In this document: piece by piece, positions 12,117-23,200 of the stretch
Layout of the letters: each line of letters starts with the position of its first letter
How positions within the stretch are numbered: position 1 is the stretch's first letter
DNA from: Allantophomopsis cytisporea
Taxonomy: Eukaryota; Ascomycota; Leotiomycetes; Phacidiales; Phacidiaceae
Reading direction: 5' to 3'
Assembly: GCA_024752435.1 (NCBI GenBank)
Contig: CP103025.1
Coordinates: 744,001-808,000, forward strand
Length of the DNA: 64,000 bases
The notes under the pieces: generated by a model
Seen by the model: only the letters and a program-made list of their open reading frames with translations
Databases searched by the model: none
What the model was told of the DNA's origin: nothing
Made by a program: the position numbers and the translations under genes

Positions 12117-13214
12117 TCATTGTATGTCGATAGCTGCGATGACTTTCTTGAAAGCCCTCTCCTGCTTCCAAGCAACCTTGCCCCATACACCCGCAGTTTC
12201 ATCATCATTGGCGTAAATGTTAGAGCCAAACTTCGAGTCCTTCTTATCTTCTGTACTTGAAGTGCTAAAGACTCCCGTCTCGATCTTGGACAAACCAAGT
12301 TGGCATCCAGCATCAAGTATATGTACCATTTCCTCCAGTGAGCCTTCGGCAGCGAATCCAGGTAGAACGTCCTTTCTAAGAGCATGTAGTTCAGCCTCAG
12401 CACCCTCGTACTTCTCCATCAGATTGTTAGATTCCGACAAAAGCTTCTTGCATTGTTTGTACAGTGGTTCTGAATGCGCATCAGTACTTCCTGGGAGATG
12501 CAAGGCCGGATCCTCAGATGAGTAGTTGTTCAAGAGAATGGGTTTGTACACGATAATAAAATTATCATTAGTGGACGTCAAGTTGAGAAGTCTTGAAATA
12601 CAGTCATCAGCAGGCCATAATGTCACTTATGACCGATCTTGAACTTACAAGCTGTGGTTGACACGCGACACTAGGCTCTCTAATTTCTCTTGCTCATCCT
12701 CAACATGCTTTTTGAAGGCTCTGATATCTTTACTGAGCTGTCCTTTATTCCCAGATCTGCCACCCTTGCTTGAGATCAGAAACTGTCTTGAGTCGAAGTT
12801 CAATCAGTAACGCGTAATTGAGATCACCAATGAAGTGGTATGATGGGTAGTATACGAATCGTAGGTTACTTACCGACTCTCTTTGCGCCCAGTATCTTCT
12901 TCGTATTCACTTAGACGCTGACCTCGAACTCCAACAGTCTGCATATTATGAATAGACTTGGGTCTTTTGGTTGGAAAATCTATTGCTTGTGTTACAAACA
13001 TGCCGTCGCCGCCTTCAGAGCCGCTATCATCTACCGCATGACTATTCCTGGTTCTCTTTGCTGCGACCTGTGTGGAGCGGCTGAGAAACCGGCCTCGGGC
13101 AGCTGTAGAAGTTGCAGCAGCTTTTCTTGTCAGCTACCAACAATCTTGTTCTGAGGGAACTGTATACATACTACTAGGCTTGCGCTCTTCCCCTCTTCTA
13201 GCACCTGTTGCCAT
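12117..13214 (-). CDS. Hypothetical nuclear-type coiled-coil protein (unrecognised)
   Basis: I reconstruct four exons: 13214-13172, 13102-12874, 12786-12649 and 12591-12117, giving 294 aa. The third exon could instead start at 12768, shortening the protein by six residues; both acceptors end in AAG. The first intron (13103-13171) has a clear CTGAC branch site and CAG acceptor. The first 100 residues are basic and probably disordered, with RGRFLSRS, AAKRTRN and a KRPKS nuclear-localisation-like stretch. A helical, charged segment follows (AFKKHVEDEQEKLESLVSRV), then a second helical part (KKLLSESNNLMEKYEGAEAELHALRKDVLPG). This layout resembles small kinetochore or chromatin subunits, but I recognise no defining motif. 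Function should be treated as unknown. Exon junctions are inferred from frame and splice signals. Confidence 0.6.
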
Positions 13215-13779
13215 GGCGCACATGGTCTAATGATAGATTGGAGGGGCTTGTTGAAATTGAAAGACTGGGTTCATGCCGCGCAGGGTGAGAGAGAGCGAAA
13301 CCCAATGTCATATTTAGCATGTGACCGTCCCACACGCGTCTGAGGTTGCTTGAGCCGCAATATGGACCACAAGATGGCAATGACAGCAGTGATATATAGA
13401 GCTTCAAAAACTGAACAAGATACACCAAGAGAAAATTTATACCACTAAAGCCTGCGGTGTTCTTGTCTTATTATATAGTCATGCTGCGGTGATACGTCCT
13501 TGTCGCACGGAAAGAAATAACAAGGGCTGGGAGGGGAGACTTTAAAGCTCTCCATTTATCCAATAAATTTATTAATGTCAAAGAAAACCCCAATTGGAAT
13601 TTATGGTACGCACATGATTTGGAAGTGTCTTGAAACAAAGCTATACCCCGCATCTGGTAGCTTCACGTGGACAATATCTAGAACATGAACAGAAAATAGA
13701 ATACCCGCAACCTATTTATCAAACGCCTAGTGTAAATGCAAGATGCCTGTTCCAAATGCAGACGTAGCCCGTTCCGATA
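13215..13779. other. Intergenic, promoter of 12117-13214 gene and 3' flank of mL61
   Basis: About 560 bp without a supported gene. Unremarkable AT-rich sequence apart from the short pyrimidine-rich run near 13160-13200 inside the neighbouring first exon. Confidence 0.45.
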
Positions 13780-14568
13780 TCAGTTTGTCTTTGCCTCTGC
13801 AACCTGACCACGTGCTGCTGCCAGCATTGCTTCTTGCTTCTTCCTTTCCTCGTTAACAAGAGCGCTTCTCTTCGAATCGATTCCTGATTGCTTGTCACGC
13901 TCCTGAACCTCCTGTAGTAACTCAAGATCTCTTGCGCTAGGTTGGATCTTCTTGGCTTTCGTGACATTCATGAACTGCGACAGAATCTCGGTTGAGTGTC
14001 TGTGCTTCATGTCTATTGTCTCTGTGCGTTTTGTTGGTGCAATTGAGGTCGAAGCAGCTACCGGGGCTGTAGATGTATGCGATTGAGTAGTCGAGGAGAT
14101 CGCTGGTTGAGAATCGGCAGCAGATGAGGGGTCTGTAAAATGGATAGTCATGGTTGCTGGCGCTTGTGGATTCTCTAAGATGCGTCTGACGGTCATGGAA
14201 ACGGCGGGATTGTAATACTTGAGACTTGGCATATATTCACGCCAAAATTTCCTAGAATAACACATCAGTGATTGATTTTTGGACATACATCACACAATAT
14301 ACCTTGGGCCAAAGTGTCCATCATTGTACTTGGACGCAAATTCCAAGTGAATTTTGGTCACCTCAGCAGGAAGAACAACCGCTCCAGGTCCCATTCGAAT
14401 CTTGAGAAGCTATGTGCTATGTAAGTATAAATAACTCGCCTTCCAATTTCAGTGAGTATTCACCTGCTACAACAACAGTCAGTAAGAAAACAATGAACCA
14501 TGCGCCGCACCCATATCCTTAACACTTACAGCCTTCAGCTTCGCCATACGGCGAATGATGCTGACCAT
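13780..14568 (-). CDS. MRP49: Mitochondrial large-subunit ribosomal protein mL61 (Mrp49-like)
   Basis: Exons 14568-14530, 14409-14303 and 14251-13780 give 205 aa. The start reads MVSIIRRMAKLKA. The joined product contains RMGPGAVVLPAEVTKIH, NDGHFGPRKFWREYMPSL and KYYNPAVSM, the hallmark of the L51/S25/CI-B8 thioredoxin-like fold of Mrp49/mL61. The second intron (14252-14302) is ordinary. The first gap (14410-14529, 120 nt) can be read as one intron or as two introns of 63 and 54 nt around a 3-nt exon CAG; frame is kept either way. The C-terminal 100 residues are Ala/Thr/Lys-rich and helical. The protein belongs to the mitochondrial ribosome. It is divergent from GEP3 with only 214 bp between start codons, which suggests joint regulation. 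Family call is good; first-intron structure is open. Confidence 0.85.
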
Positions 14569-14782
14569 GTTGAGCGATTTAATAATGTGTGTATGTATTA
14601 GTAGACTCGCGCGAGACTGACAACGATATATTTCTTGGTGGTCATGGAACCTTCCGGAGTAGCGCAATAACTATTTTCCACCCGACTGCTGCAGTAGAAT
14701 AATTTGAAGGATACCCGAATATATATTCGAGCGTAAGCAACATAAACGTAAGTAACAGCAAGGTTGATCTAGCCATAGCTAA
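14569..14782. promoter_or_regulatory. Short bidirectional promoter between mL61 and GEP3
   Basis: 214 bp separate two divergent start codons. Both products serve mitochondrial ribosomes, so a shared promoter is likely. No TATA box or known factor site can be assigned firmly; the region holds AT-rich stretches such as GAATATATATTC near 14720. Confidence 0.5.
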
Positions 14783-16819
14783 ATGACTTTGGCATCGGCG
14801 ACTGCGCAGCATTTGCGCATCTCTTTACGACACAACGCGAGCATTTTTTCAGAAATACCTACTTTTCTGTGCCCAGCACTTTCGAGATATCGACAGATTA
14901 TCTCGATTAACAAGGCGCATTTATCATCAAGACGGCTGTTTTCGCATAGTAAGAGGAGATTATCGGAAACCGAGACACGCGATAGTGTCTTCATAGACCC
15001 AGTCGTTAGGAATGCTCAGCTCCCTGTGCAATGTACTGGTTGCGGTGCACTCTCACAGACTTCGAATAAGGACGAGGCAGGATATTACTCTCTAAGCCGG
15101 AGGCATGTTCGCGCATTTCTGGGGCAGCTGGACGGGAAATTAGAAAGAAAGCAAGCCGAAGCGCAAATTGTTCACGAAGCTTTGCGAAATGTGGGAGGGG
15201 ATCTAGCGGAGACCTTGCTTGGTGATACTGTAGATCGTTCAGGTAGTTTTCAAGATCATTCAAACACACGAGCCGACCTGACAAGTATGATAGTCGCATC
15301 GTACTCCGAACCCCCAGTATGTGACCGCTGCCATAAGCTACTTTATCACCGAACGGGGTCCTCGATTCAACATCCAACAGTCGATTCACTGCAAGACACA
15401 GTCTTTGAGTCTCCACACAAATACAATCATATATATCACGTTATTGATGCCGCGGACTTTCCAATGTCCTTGATACCACGGATTCATAAGCTGCTTCAGA
15501 TCTCTCCACAAAGGTCAATGAACCGCCGTTCGAAAACTTCGAAATACTACCATGGTAGAAAAACCGAACTCAGCTTCATCATCACTCGATCCGACCTGCT
15601 TGCACCTCTGAAGCCACAAGTCGATTCTCTGATGCCATATCTCACAGCAGTGCTGCGAGAGGCGTTAGGGAGTAGCGGGCAAGATGTTCGTCTAGGAAAT
15701 GTTAGATGTGTGAGCGCAAAACGTGGTTGGTGGACGAAGGATTTGAAAGAAGACATCTGGGGCCGAGGAGGTGGAGGATGGATGGTAGGCAAGGTTAATG
15801 TTGGCAAGAGCCAATTGTTCGAAAGTGTCTTTCCGAAAGGAAGACGTGAGGCTGGACGACTAGCCACCTTCGATGCCTGGTCTTCGCTGAAGACGTCTCA
15901 AATACCTGAGCAAGAGAACATCGATGACCTTACTTCAGACTCACTTGATACACGACTTTTACTTCCACCAGCGCAGATTGAGACTGACTACCCAACCATG
16001 CCAATTGTATCTTCGCTCCCAGGCACTACAGCATCCCCTATACGTGTTCCTTATGGAAATGGAAAGGGCGAACTCATTGATTTGCCAGGACTCTCGCGGG
16101 GTGATCTCGAGTTGTATGTACAAGAGGAACACCGTCAATCACTTGTCATGCGATCCCGAGTCAATCCAGATCAACAGGTCATAAGACCTGGGCAATCCTT
16201 ATTGATAGGAGGGCTTATCCGCATAACCCCCAAATCCCCAGACCTAGTGTTCCTGTCATATGCGTTTACCCCAATCGCAGCTCACCTGACAGCAACTGAG
16301 AAAGCAATCGGAATGCAGCTGCAGGAACGTGAGTCTAAAGTCGAAAATATTGCCTTACCAGAAACAGCTAGCAAAATCGTCTCTGCCGGCACCTTTCAAC
16401 TGAAATGGGACGTTACGAAGTCGAGATCTGGTCCTCTAACAGCCAGGGATGCAGCTGATATCAGCGTTGACAAGTTACCTTATCGCGTCCTTTCTACTGA
16501 CATTTTGATTGAAGGGTGCGGATGGGTGGAATTGGTGGCTCAGGTGCGTAAGAAGGATCTCAATCTTGATCCTCCATTAAAGGCAGATGCATATGCTTTT
16601 GACGAGGAAATACCTGATAAGCCGGAGCATGTGCCAAACTGGCCAGAGATAGAGGTCTTCAGCCCAGATGGTAGATTTATTGCGTCACGAAGACCAATGG
16701 GTGCATGGTTGATCAATCAGGAAAGTAAGCCTGATAAAAAATACAAAGGAAGACCTAGGCAAAGTATGGTTGGTGATAAGAAAAGGACGAAGGCTGCCGC
16801 AAGAACAAGTTGGTGGTGA
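14783..16819 (+). CDS. GEP3: Mitochondrial ribosome-assembly GTPase GEP3 (YqeH-like)
   Basis: Single exon, 678 aa. The N-terminus is Arg/Ser-rich without acidic residues for about 60 residues, as expected for a mitochondrial targeting sequence. A zinc knuckle is formed by CTGC (about residue 83) and CDRCHKLLYH (about 178). The GTPase motifs are in circularly permuted order: ITRSD (G4 type), VSAKRGWW (G5 type), then GKVNVGKS (G1, about 335-342), SSLPGTT (about 410) and DLPG (G3, about 433). This order and the zinc knuckle define the YqeH/GEP3 group, which acts in assembly of the small mitoribosomal subunit; yeast gep3 interacts genetically with prohibitins. The start has an A at -3. Divergent neighbour mL61 supports the mitochondrial translation role. 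Confidence 0.9.
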   Translation: MTLASATAQHLRISLRHNASIFSEIPTFLCPALSRYRQIISINKAHLSSRRLFSHSKRRLSETETRDSVFIDPVVRNAQLPVQCTGCGALSQTSNKDEAGYYSLSRRHVRAFLGQLDGKLERKQAEAQIVHEALRNVGGDLAETLLGDTVDRSGSFQDHSNTRADLTSMIVASYSEPPVCDRCHKLLYHRTGSSIQHPTVDSLQDTVFESPHKYNHIYHVIDAADFPMSLIPRIHKLLQISPQRSMNRRSKTSKYYHGRKTELSFIITRSDLLAPLKPQVDSLMPYLTAVLREALGSSGQDVRLGNVRCVSAKRGWWTKDLKEDIWGRGGGGWMVGKVNVGKSQLFESVFPKGRREAGRLATFDAWSSLKTSQIPEQENIDDLTSDSLDTRLLLPPAQIETDYPTMPIVSSLPGTTASPIRVPYGNGKGELIDLPGLSRGDLELYVQEEHRQSLVMRSRVNPDQQVIRPGQSLLIGGLIRITPKSPDLVFLSYAFTPIAAHLTATEKAIGMQLQERESKVENIALPETASKIVSAGTFQLKWDVTKSRSGPLTARDAADISVDKLPYRVLSTDILIEGCGWVELVAQVRKKDLNLDPPLKADAYAFDEEIPDKPEHVPNWPEIEVFSPDGRFIASRRPMGAWLINQESKPDKKYKGRPRQSMVGDKKRTKAAARTSWW

Positions 16820-18254
16820 TTCATGCGATTTTCTATACATGTATATTATATAGGCATATAAATACTATGGACGGCTCAATGCTTTGCCCTTTCATTCATT
16901 ATATATGCTTCTATCTGTTTCGGAAAAAGTAAATATGACCAAATATAAATCAGCTTTGCTCTATATTGTGCTAAGATAGTATGGCCACCACGCTTCAACT
17001 CTTGTCCTCTAACTCTGCAATCATTTAGTCTTATTGGTATAAAGTATGATGAGTTGTTCGAATTATCTAGATAATTCATCTCAAAGCTAAGTCACAAATT
17101 CCGGGTTGAAAACATCGTCACATCCGCCCGCATCTTTCCTGATGCACCGCCTGAAACTAAGCATAACACGTTGAGAGCTGTAATGTGAACATGCAGTTGT
17201 ACACTGAATAAATTAAGTGGCCTTAATGTCATCTCTTCTTTTGTTTTTAGAATCAGAACCTGGTTTATGTGGTCATTGATAGGAGCCAAATAGAGTTTCT
17301 CATCTGGAGTCAAGAGAACAAATGATGCTGAAAATCTGCAAAAGATTAAGCAGTGCAGACTACCTAGAGGACAACAAGGTACCAAGTCTTTTATCTTCAT
17401 CTTTTAGGAGATAAGCTGTTAGCTGGAAATTAGGAGTTAAGATACCAGGCCCTACACTATAATTTGGGGGAAAATGTACTAGCATAAAAGTAACGTAGAC
17501 AGAGTTACTCTATTAGAGATTTACTCATATCCTTCTCCCTGTATCGGAAGATCACTCTCTGTAATGCTAGCAGTTAAGCTATAGATCCCTCATAGTACTT
17601 AGCATAAAGTCACTCTTCACCCCATGAAGCTTTTCAAGTGGATAACTTACTCTTGAATCGATGTACTATCGGTTGAGTTAATGTCCTCTAGAAGCACAAA
17701 TCAACTAGCTTACTTCATCGGATAAATTATGCCATGCATAGTCGTCTACTGCAATATCACTGGATCATGCCCCTATTCATCGAACATGCCCTCAATGGCA
17801 CCTATTAAGCTATCCTAAATTCAACTATAATGCTGGAGCCATTGCAAAATGATGGTGCTACATAAAAATTATCCTGAGATAAGGATCTTATTGGTCCATT
17901 CTGATGTACAAGACCTATATGCATAATAGCATATTAAATTGTGATTCGGTCTCATCAGTGTATATCAGGACTCTGTAAGTTTCTGGCTTAATTCAAAGCA
18001 ACCATTCCGTATGATGGCACGGCTAGTTATTTCACCAGACCATAGTCAGCATCCATCAAGGCGGTAACAGAGGGCAAAATAACAATAAATTGATGATTCA
18101 CTCGGACAAATTGTCCTCATGGCCCTTCTCATAGAATCATCTATTACGCATGCTTCGAATAAATCCTATAAAGTGTCTCTTGCACAAACGTACGGCGCAC
18201 TCGTTAATCTTCACGTGTCATTTGCAGTATCAAATTTGCCATTTCACCAGAAGA
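16820..18254. other. AT-rich gene-free block, possibly decayed repeat
   Basis: About 1.4 kb with only short ORFs on both strands and visibly high AT content compared with flanking exons. No terminal repeats, transposase or reverse transcriptase fragments are legible. A transposon remnant degraded by repeat-induced point mutation is possible but not shown. Confidence 0.4.
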
Positions 18255-19330
18255 ATGGCTACCAACACTTCAGCCTCTGATGGGATAGCTCCAAAGCCTC
18301 GTTATATAGATGTATGTGTCCTGCACACGATGACCAACTACTTTTAGAATGCTAATCGTGTTTTACACAGTAGATAGGTATCAACCTCACCGACCCTGTC
18401 TTTCGTGGGTCATATCATGGCACTCAAAGACACCCAGATGATCTTGAGGGCATCCTGAAGCGTTCGAAAGAAGCTGGATGCGAAAAACTCATAGTTACTG
18501 GCTCTGACTTGAAAGAATCCAAAGCAGCTGTTCAACTTTCCAAGGAACATCGTATGTATACAACAATCTTTATCCCGAGATCAATCCACTAAAGATATCG
18601 TGTAGCCCAATTTATCTATTGTACCGTTGGTGTGCATCCCTGCAGTTCCTCGCAGTTCGTTGATCACAAGCCTTCGGCTGATTCCCTTCTTGAGGATCTC
18701 AAGGAGCTTGCTCTTTCCGCGAAAGCCTCGGGACAGTGCGTTGCATTTGGAGAGATTGGACTTGACTACGATAGACTATTTCTAAGTCCAAAAGAAGTCC
18801 AACTCAAATATTTTGCAAAGCAGCTCGATATAGCCATAGACGTGCAGTTACCACTCTTCTTGCATTCCCGCGCAGCAGCCGAAGATTTCTCACAACTTTT
18901 AAGGGAAAGACTGGACAAGCTACCTAAGAAAGGGGTTGTACATTCTTTTACCGGTACGGTCGAAGAGATGCAGGAATTGGTTGATATGGGCTTCGATATT
19001 GGCATAAATGGTTGCAGTCTGAAGAGCGAGGAGAATGTGGCGGTCGTGAAGGCTGTTCCCATGGAAAGACTACAGCTGGAGACGGATGGACCTTGGTGTG
19101 AGATGAGACCGAGTCATGCGAGTGCGGCATTTGTTAAAGACATGGGGGCGGTGCAGTGGAAAAGTGTGAAGAAGGAGAAGTGGGTCCAAGATGCTATGGT
19201 CAAAGGGAGGAACGAACCATGCATGATTGGACGGGTTGCATGGGCAGTGGCCAAGATCAAAGGAACCTCAATAGAGGATATCAGTGAGACAGCTTGGAAC
19301 AATACCGTCAAAATGTTTGGGTTAGCGTAA
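18255..19330 (+). CDS. TatD family deoxyribonuclease, TATDN1 type
   Basis: Exons 18255-18311, 18374-18551 and 18606-19330 give 319 aa. Introns of 62 and 54 nt have GTATGT donors and TAG acceptors. The joined product closely follows the animal TATDN1 pattern: RYIDIGINLTDPVFRG in strand 1, YCTVGVHPC, then GEIGLDYDR carrying the metal-binding Glu, LFLHSR and VVHSFTG with metal-binding His residues, GINGCSLK, and LETDGPWCEMRPSHAS with the final Asp. The family hydrolyses DNA with divalent metal; yeast Tat-D is implicated in DNA fragmentation in apoptosis-like death. No signal peptide. It is convergent with the next gene, 163 bp between stop codons. Confidence 0.92.
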
Positions 19331-19493
19331 CTAGTGAGACTTTTGTAGTGGGGTAGAAATAGAGTATTGATAGACTAGACTAGCATGTTCTCTATCGCCT
19401 CTTCATCATTCAGCATATGCATATCATAGCCAACAGAACTATCTTACTCAAACTGAAGATTCAAGCCATGTGTTGCTGGCTTCATATCTTCAA

Positions 19494-21359
19494 CTACAGC
19501 TTGCTCTTCCACAAGTCGTGCTGATCATTGCTCATTGATCCCACACCATTAACACCTATATGATGGCTTGCGTATGGATCGCAGTTATGCATGGCGAACA
19601 TGTTCTCATGTTCCATATTCACATCTCTAGTTTGAGATAAATCGGTGTGATCACTCTTGAAATCACCCCTGTGACTTCCCAACAAATCTTCGAATACATC
19701 TTCGTAAGCGATTCCGCATGCCGTCTCTTCTTCCTCGTAATGATGTGGGGAGTCTTCAAGATCAAGCATGTCAACACTGCCGTTAAAGTCACTATCTGCT
19801 TTGTGTTGTATGTGGATATCTGAGTTGGGTCTGGAGCGTTTTAGTTGCTTAGCGGCCTTCTTGTCGTACAATTGTTGCTGCACCAAGTGCCAGAGTCGCG
19901 TTCTGAGTGCCTCCGAGAACTCCCTCTTGATATGATCAGACTTCTGATGTCTAAAAGAAGCATCTGGAGATTGCCTGGTTTTTGATGTCGAACTACCTAG
20001 GTTTTGTATGTTTTGACGTAGAATCGGAGATTGAGCATGTATGAGTAGAGAATTTGAAAACGCCTGATTCATTGAGGGAAAAAGGAGAGCCCTTTCTGCC
20101 AATGCCTAATGACTATTAGTTTGTACCATATCACTATGAGACATTGGGACTAACCTTCAGAAATCCTGGACTGAACAACGCTGGCGCTACTTCTGAAAGA
20201 CTGGGAGTAGATGGCGGCTTAATGCATTTCATTCCCATTGTCTTCCTGACTTGTTTACCTCCAATCAGCAGTCGTATTGCAAGTTCGGTGGTAGCACACG
20301 CCGATTCCTGGTACAGGAATGGTACTTTTAAGGACTCTACTGGGCCCAGCACATCGTGCTGTGTAGTCATAATGGAAGAATAACGAGAAGATGATTGACA
20401 TTGTGAAATAAGGGGAGAATGTAATAAGGGATATTGTGTAGAGTGTAGAAGATCTTGGCATTGTGAGGGGAGCCAGTCGTTGTTTTCTGACGGAAGAATC
20501 TCGCCATCAAATTTGATATCGTCCTTCGAATCTTCGGACACTGCACGAAATTCAGTATTCTCAAAGACAGTAGATGTTCTTATGCTTGAGACACGAGGTG
20601 GTTGCTGTAATCCAGAACATCTCTTTTTATTTGGAAGTGTTTCGTCGAAAAGCATTTGGTCAGATAACGAACTTTCAGCGTCTTCGAGGTTTTCGCCAAA
20701 AGCAACTAGCGAGCCAATATGCTCCTGATCTTCTAGAGAGATAGCTGGCAGACTCTCACACTGTTCTATAGGAACACCTATCTGTCGGATCGGTATAAGA
20801 AAGTTTAGCATAATGCGGACTCGATCCAGACGGACCACCGGTATCCCGCTTGGAGGCCTTATGTCCGCGATAGAACAAACAGATGTACTCGATGAAGAAG
20901 TGTGGGAAGCTTTCGAGAACCTGTCATGATCGATAAGTATGCGGATTTTATTGTCGAGAGGGCGTTCAAGAGCTCTGTCATCCAGTGTGACAGAAAGTCC
21001 TAATTGAGTCCACACCTTGATGAAATTAGTTCTCATTCTGGGACAAGCCGTCAGCACTCCATGAGTTCTCTTACTGGAGCATTGCAAATTTGTTGGCCTA
21101 GACGCCTCGAAAAATCCAGAGATTCAGAACCTGAAGCGGGGGAGCCATTCAAGAGAATGGATATGTCGATGTGACAAAAGCTTCCACGGATAACCCAATA
21201 TTGTCGAGCAAGAATTGCATCTAGAAAGGCTTCGTTACTGAGGGTTGTTGCAATAGGAGGAGCATCATTGAAATGTAAAGTTGTATCAGCGAACAGCTTC
21301 AATCGGCTGTTTTGATCGCGTAAACGCAACAGTGCCATAGACAGGGAAATCGGAGGCAT
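19494..21359 (-). CDS. Hypothetical protein, Ser-rich (unrecognised); start uncertain
   Basis: Exons of about 21359-21075, 21015-20155 and 20105-19494, giving about 585 aa if translation begins at MPPISLSM. Introns are 59 nt (GTAAGA...AAG, phase 0) and 49 nt (GTTAGT...TAG with an ACTAAT-like branch). A further 5' exon is possible: an ATG at about 21461 (MGDYNFIL) could be joined by a 58-nt intron, so the N-terminus is not settled. The first 150 residues look folded (LRLRDQNSRLKLFADT, LARQYWVIRGSFCHIDISI). The rest is Ser/acidic and probably disordered, with a basic patch KKAAKQLKRSRP near the C-terminus. I recognise no domain. A nuclear role is only a guess from the basic patch. Confidence 0.6.
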
Positions 21360-22353
21360 AGTTGGACACAGCTCATAGAGGAGCCGTGTACACCAGCTTC
21401 GTAGCAAGTCCCTTGAAGGAGGAAAATACGTGAATATGACTCAAGTTCAAGATGAAATTGTAATCGCCCATCAAAAGTAAAGAACAATGATTCAGTTGAT
21501 GATGATATGATGTTTTGATAAGCGTAGGTTAGTGCTGTCGATCACTGAGTGAGAAGAAAATATTTGTAGTCATCCTAGGATTCCTCCTCTAACTAGCAGT
21601 ATGCAGTAGCAATTGTGAGATAATATGCTGGCGTGCAGTGATTATTTTCTGTACCGTTTGATGTCGACGTTAATTAGTACTGTTTAGGAGCTAACGTCCG
21701 ACATGCGCGACTCGACTTTCCACATTACTTTTCCAATTAAACACAGGGTCTCTTGAACATGGGTTTCTTTATAACATTTCTGAAATCCCATGAGATTGCT
21801 GTTGCTCTAGCAAGTCTACGGCATAACGAGACCTGCATTTTGTTATATTGCAATTATGTCGCAAAAATACCATTATTTAACTGACTTCTTTTTGAGTGCA
21901 TCGGGTAGAAACATATCAAGATGGCGAGATGTCGACGTTATCATCAATTTTTTTGAACATACTACTTCGGTTCTCCAATAGTGAGTGAGATATATCCATC
22001 ATATATATGTTTCTGAAACCAGTGAATTCAAACAAGACAATGATTCAACGCGACGTAATCTAAGAGACGATATACTGTAATTACGGCAGTAGCATGGACC
22101 TACAGAATGGAATATGAACACCAATAGCCGATAATGCAATCTGAAAAGAGCGTTGATAGTGAGAAAGGGGCTGGTGGTGATGTTAGGATCATGAAAGGAC
22201 ACATAACAGTAAGTCAAATTGACCTGCAAATTAAGATCTTATACTACTATTTTCATTGCTTCCCTGTACCTAATATTGGGTAAGAATTGGGTAGTGATAG
22301 TAGTATCATGGTGTAGCGAATACAACCATATACTATTGCTAACACACTACATA
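21360..22353. other. Intergenic region without recognisable gene
   Basis: About 1 kb between two minus-strand genes. The part next to 21360 may hold a first exon of the upstream gene (see that entry). The remainder is AT-rich with only short, unconvincing ORFs. Confidence 0.4.
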
Positions 22354-23200
22354 CTACTTTCCTGGCTCATCGACAGCTCTTAATGCAACCTCCTTTCTTG
22401 ACGCATTCTCATTTGTTATGAATGAACTGATATGCTCGGGAATTTTGCTCACACAATTCTCGTCGCCGGGAATAGGTTCACCGAGCTGCTCATGGATCGG
22501 GATAACCCCGACCCAAACCTTCTCTCGAAGATCGTCCCTCTTGAGATCCTTTCGCTCGTCATGTGGTCCACCCTGCCGACGCTTCGCACTAGCACTGACA
22601 ATTCTGACTCTTAAGATCTGAGTGGAGGTCATTTCAGTCTTGTCCGGTGGCACTCTAGTATGCTCATATCGCTTGGGCAGAACGTTGTTGGTAATCTGCT
22701 CCATTGCCCAGACCTTCTCAGCTAGATCGGTAACAGGAGATGCGTAGCCTTGGAGGATCGCGGAACGGTAGTTTAGAGAGTGGTTATTAGGCGTCAATGC
22801 AAGAACGATGCCGTCTATTTTGGTTGCCGCAATGGAGATAGGGAACCCGTCTTCGGTTTCGGTATCGGAACCTCCCAACTTCATGAGACGAGAAGTAACA
22901 TATCCATGTAAATACAGAGGCACATCGATGGAGCTAGTCTGGTCTTCATAGGAAGCCATTACTCCAATCATGGGCAGAACAGCTGGAAATGGGTCCGCAT
23001 CTGGATCTGTAGAGGCTGGGAACGTGACATGAAGGACTGATGTGGTATTCACAATCTCTTGCACAGTGTCATATTCATATGTGACTAGTGTGTTTTATGA
23101 GTATTTTGTTAAATGATAAATTTAAAGTTGGAGATGTCTCGGTACCTCGTTTCTTGTATCGTCCAGCGGTGCTACGGGGATGAATAGGATAAGAGGCCAT
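22354..23200 (-). CDS. Pyridoxamine 5'-phosphate oxidase-like flavin-binding protein
   Basis: Two exons, 23200-23146 and 23084-22354, give 261 aa. The 61-nt intron (GTACCG...TAG) splits a Val codon and restores RVTYEYDTVQEIVN. The pattern fits the PNPOx-like Pyridox_ox_2 family: a start with RxxRVTYEYDTV, the strand PLYLHGYVTSRLMK, ATKIDGIVLA, HSLNYRSAILQG, and a C-terminal TQILRVRIVSASAKRR then KVWVGVIPI. These proteins form a split-barrel that binds FMN, and most fungal members have no assigned substrate. The HSLNYRS segment and following Gly match the family core. No targeting signal is seen. Family call is strong; enzymatic role unknown. Confidence 0.88.
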
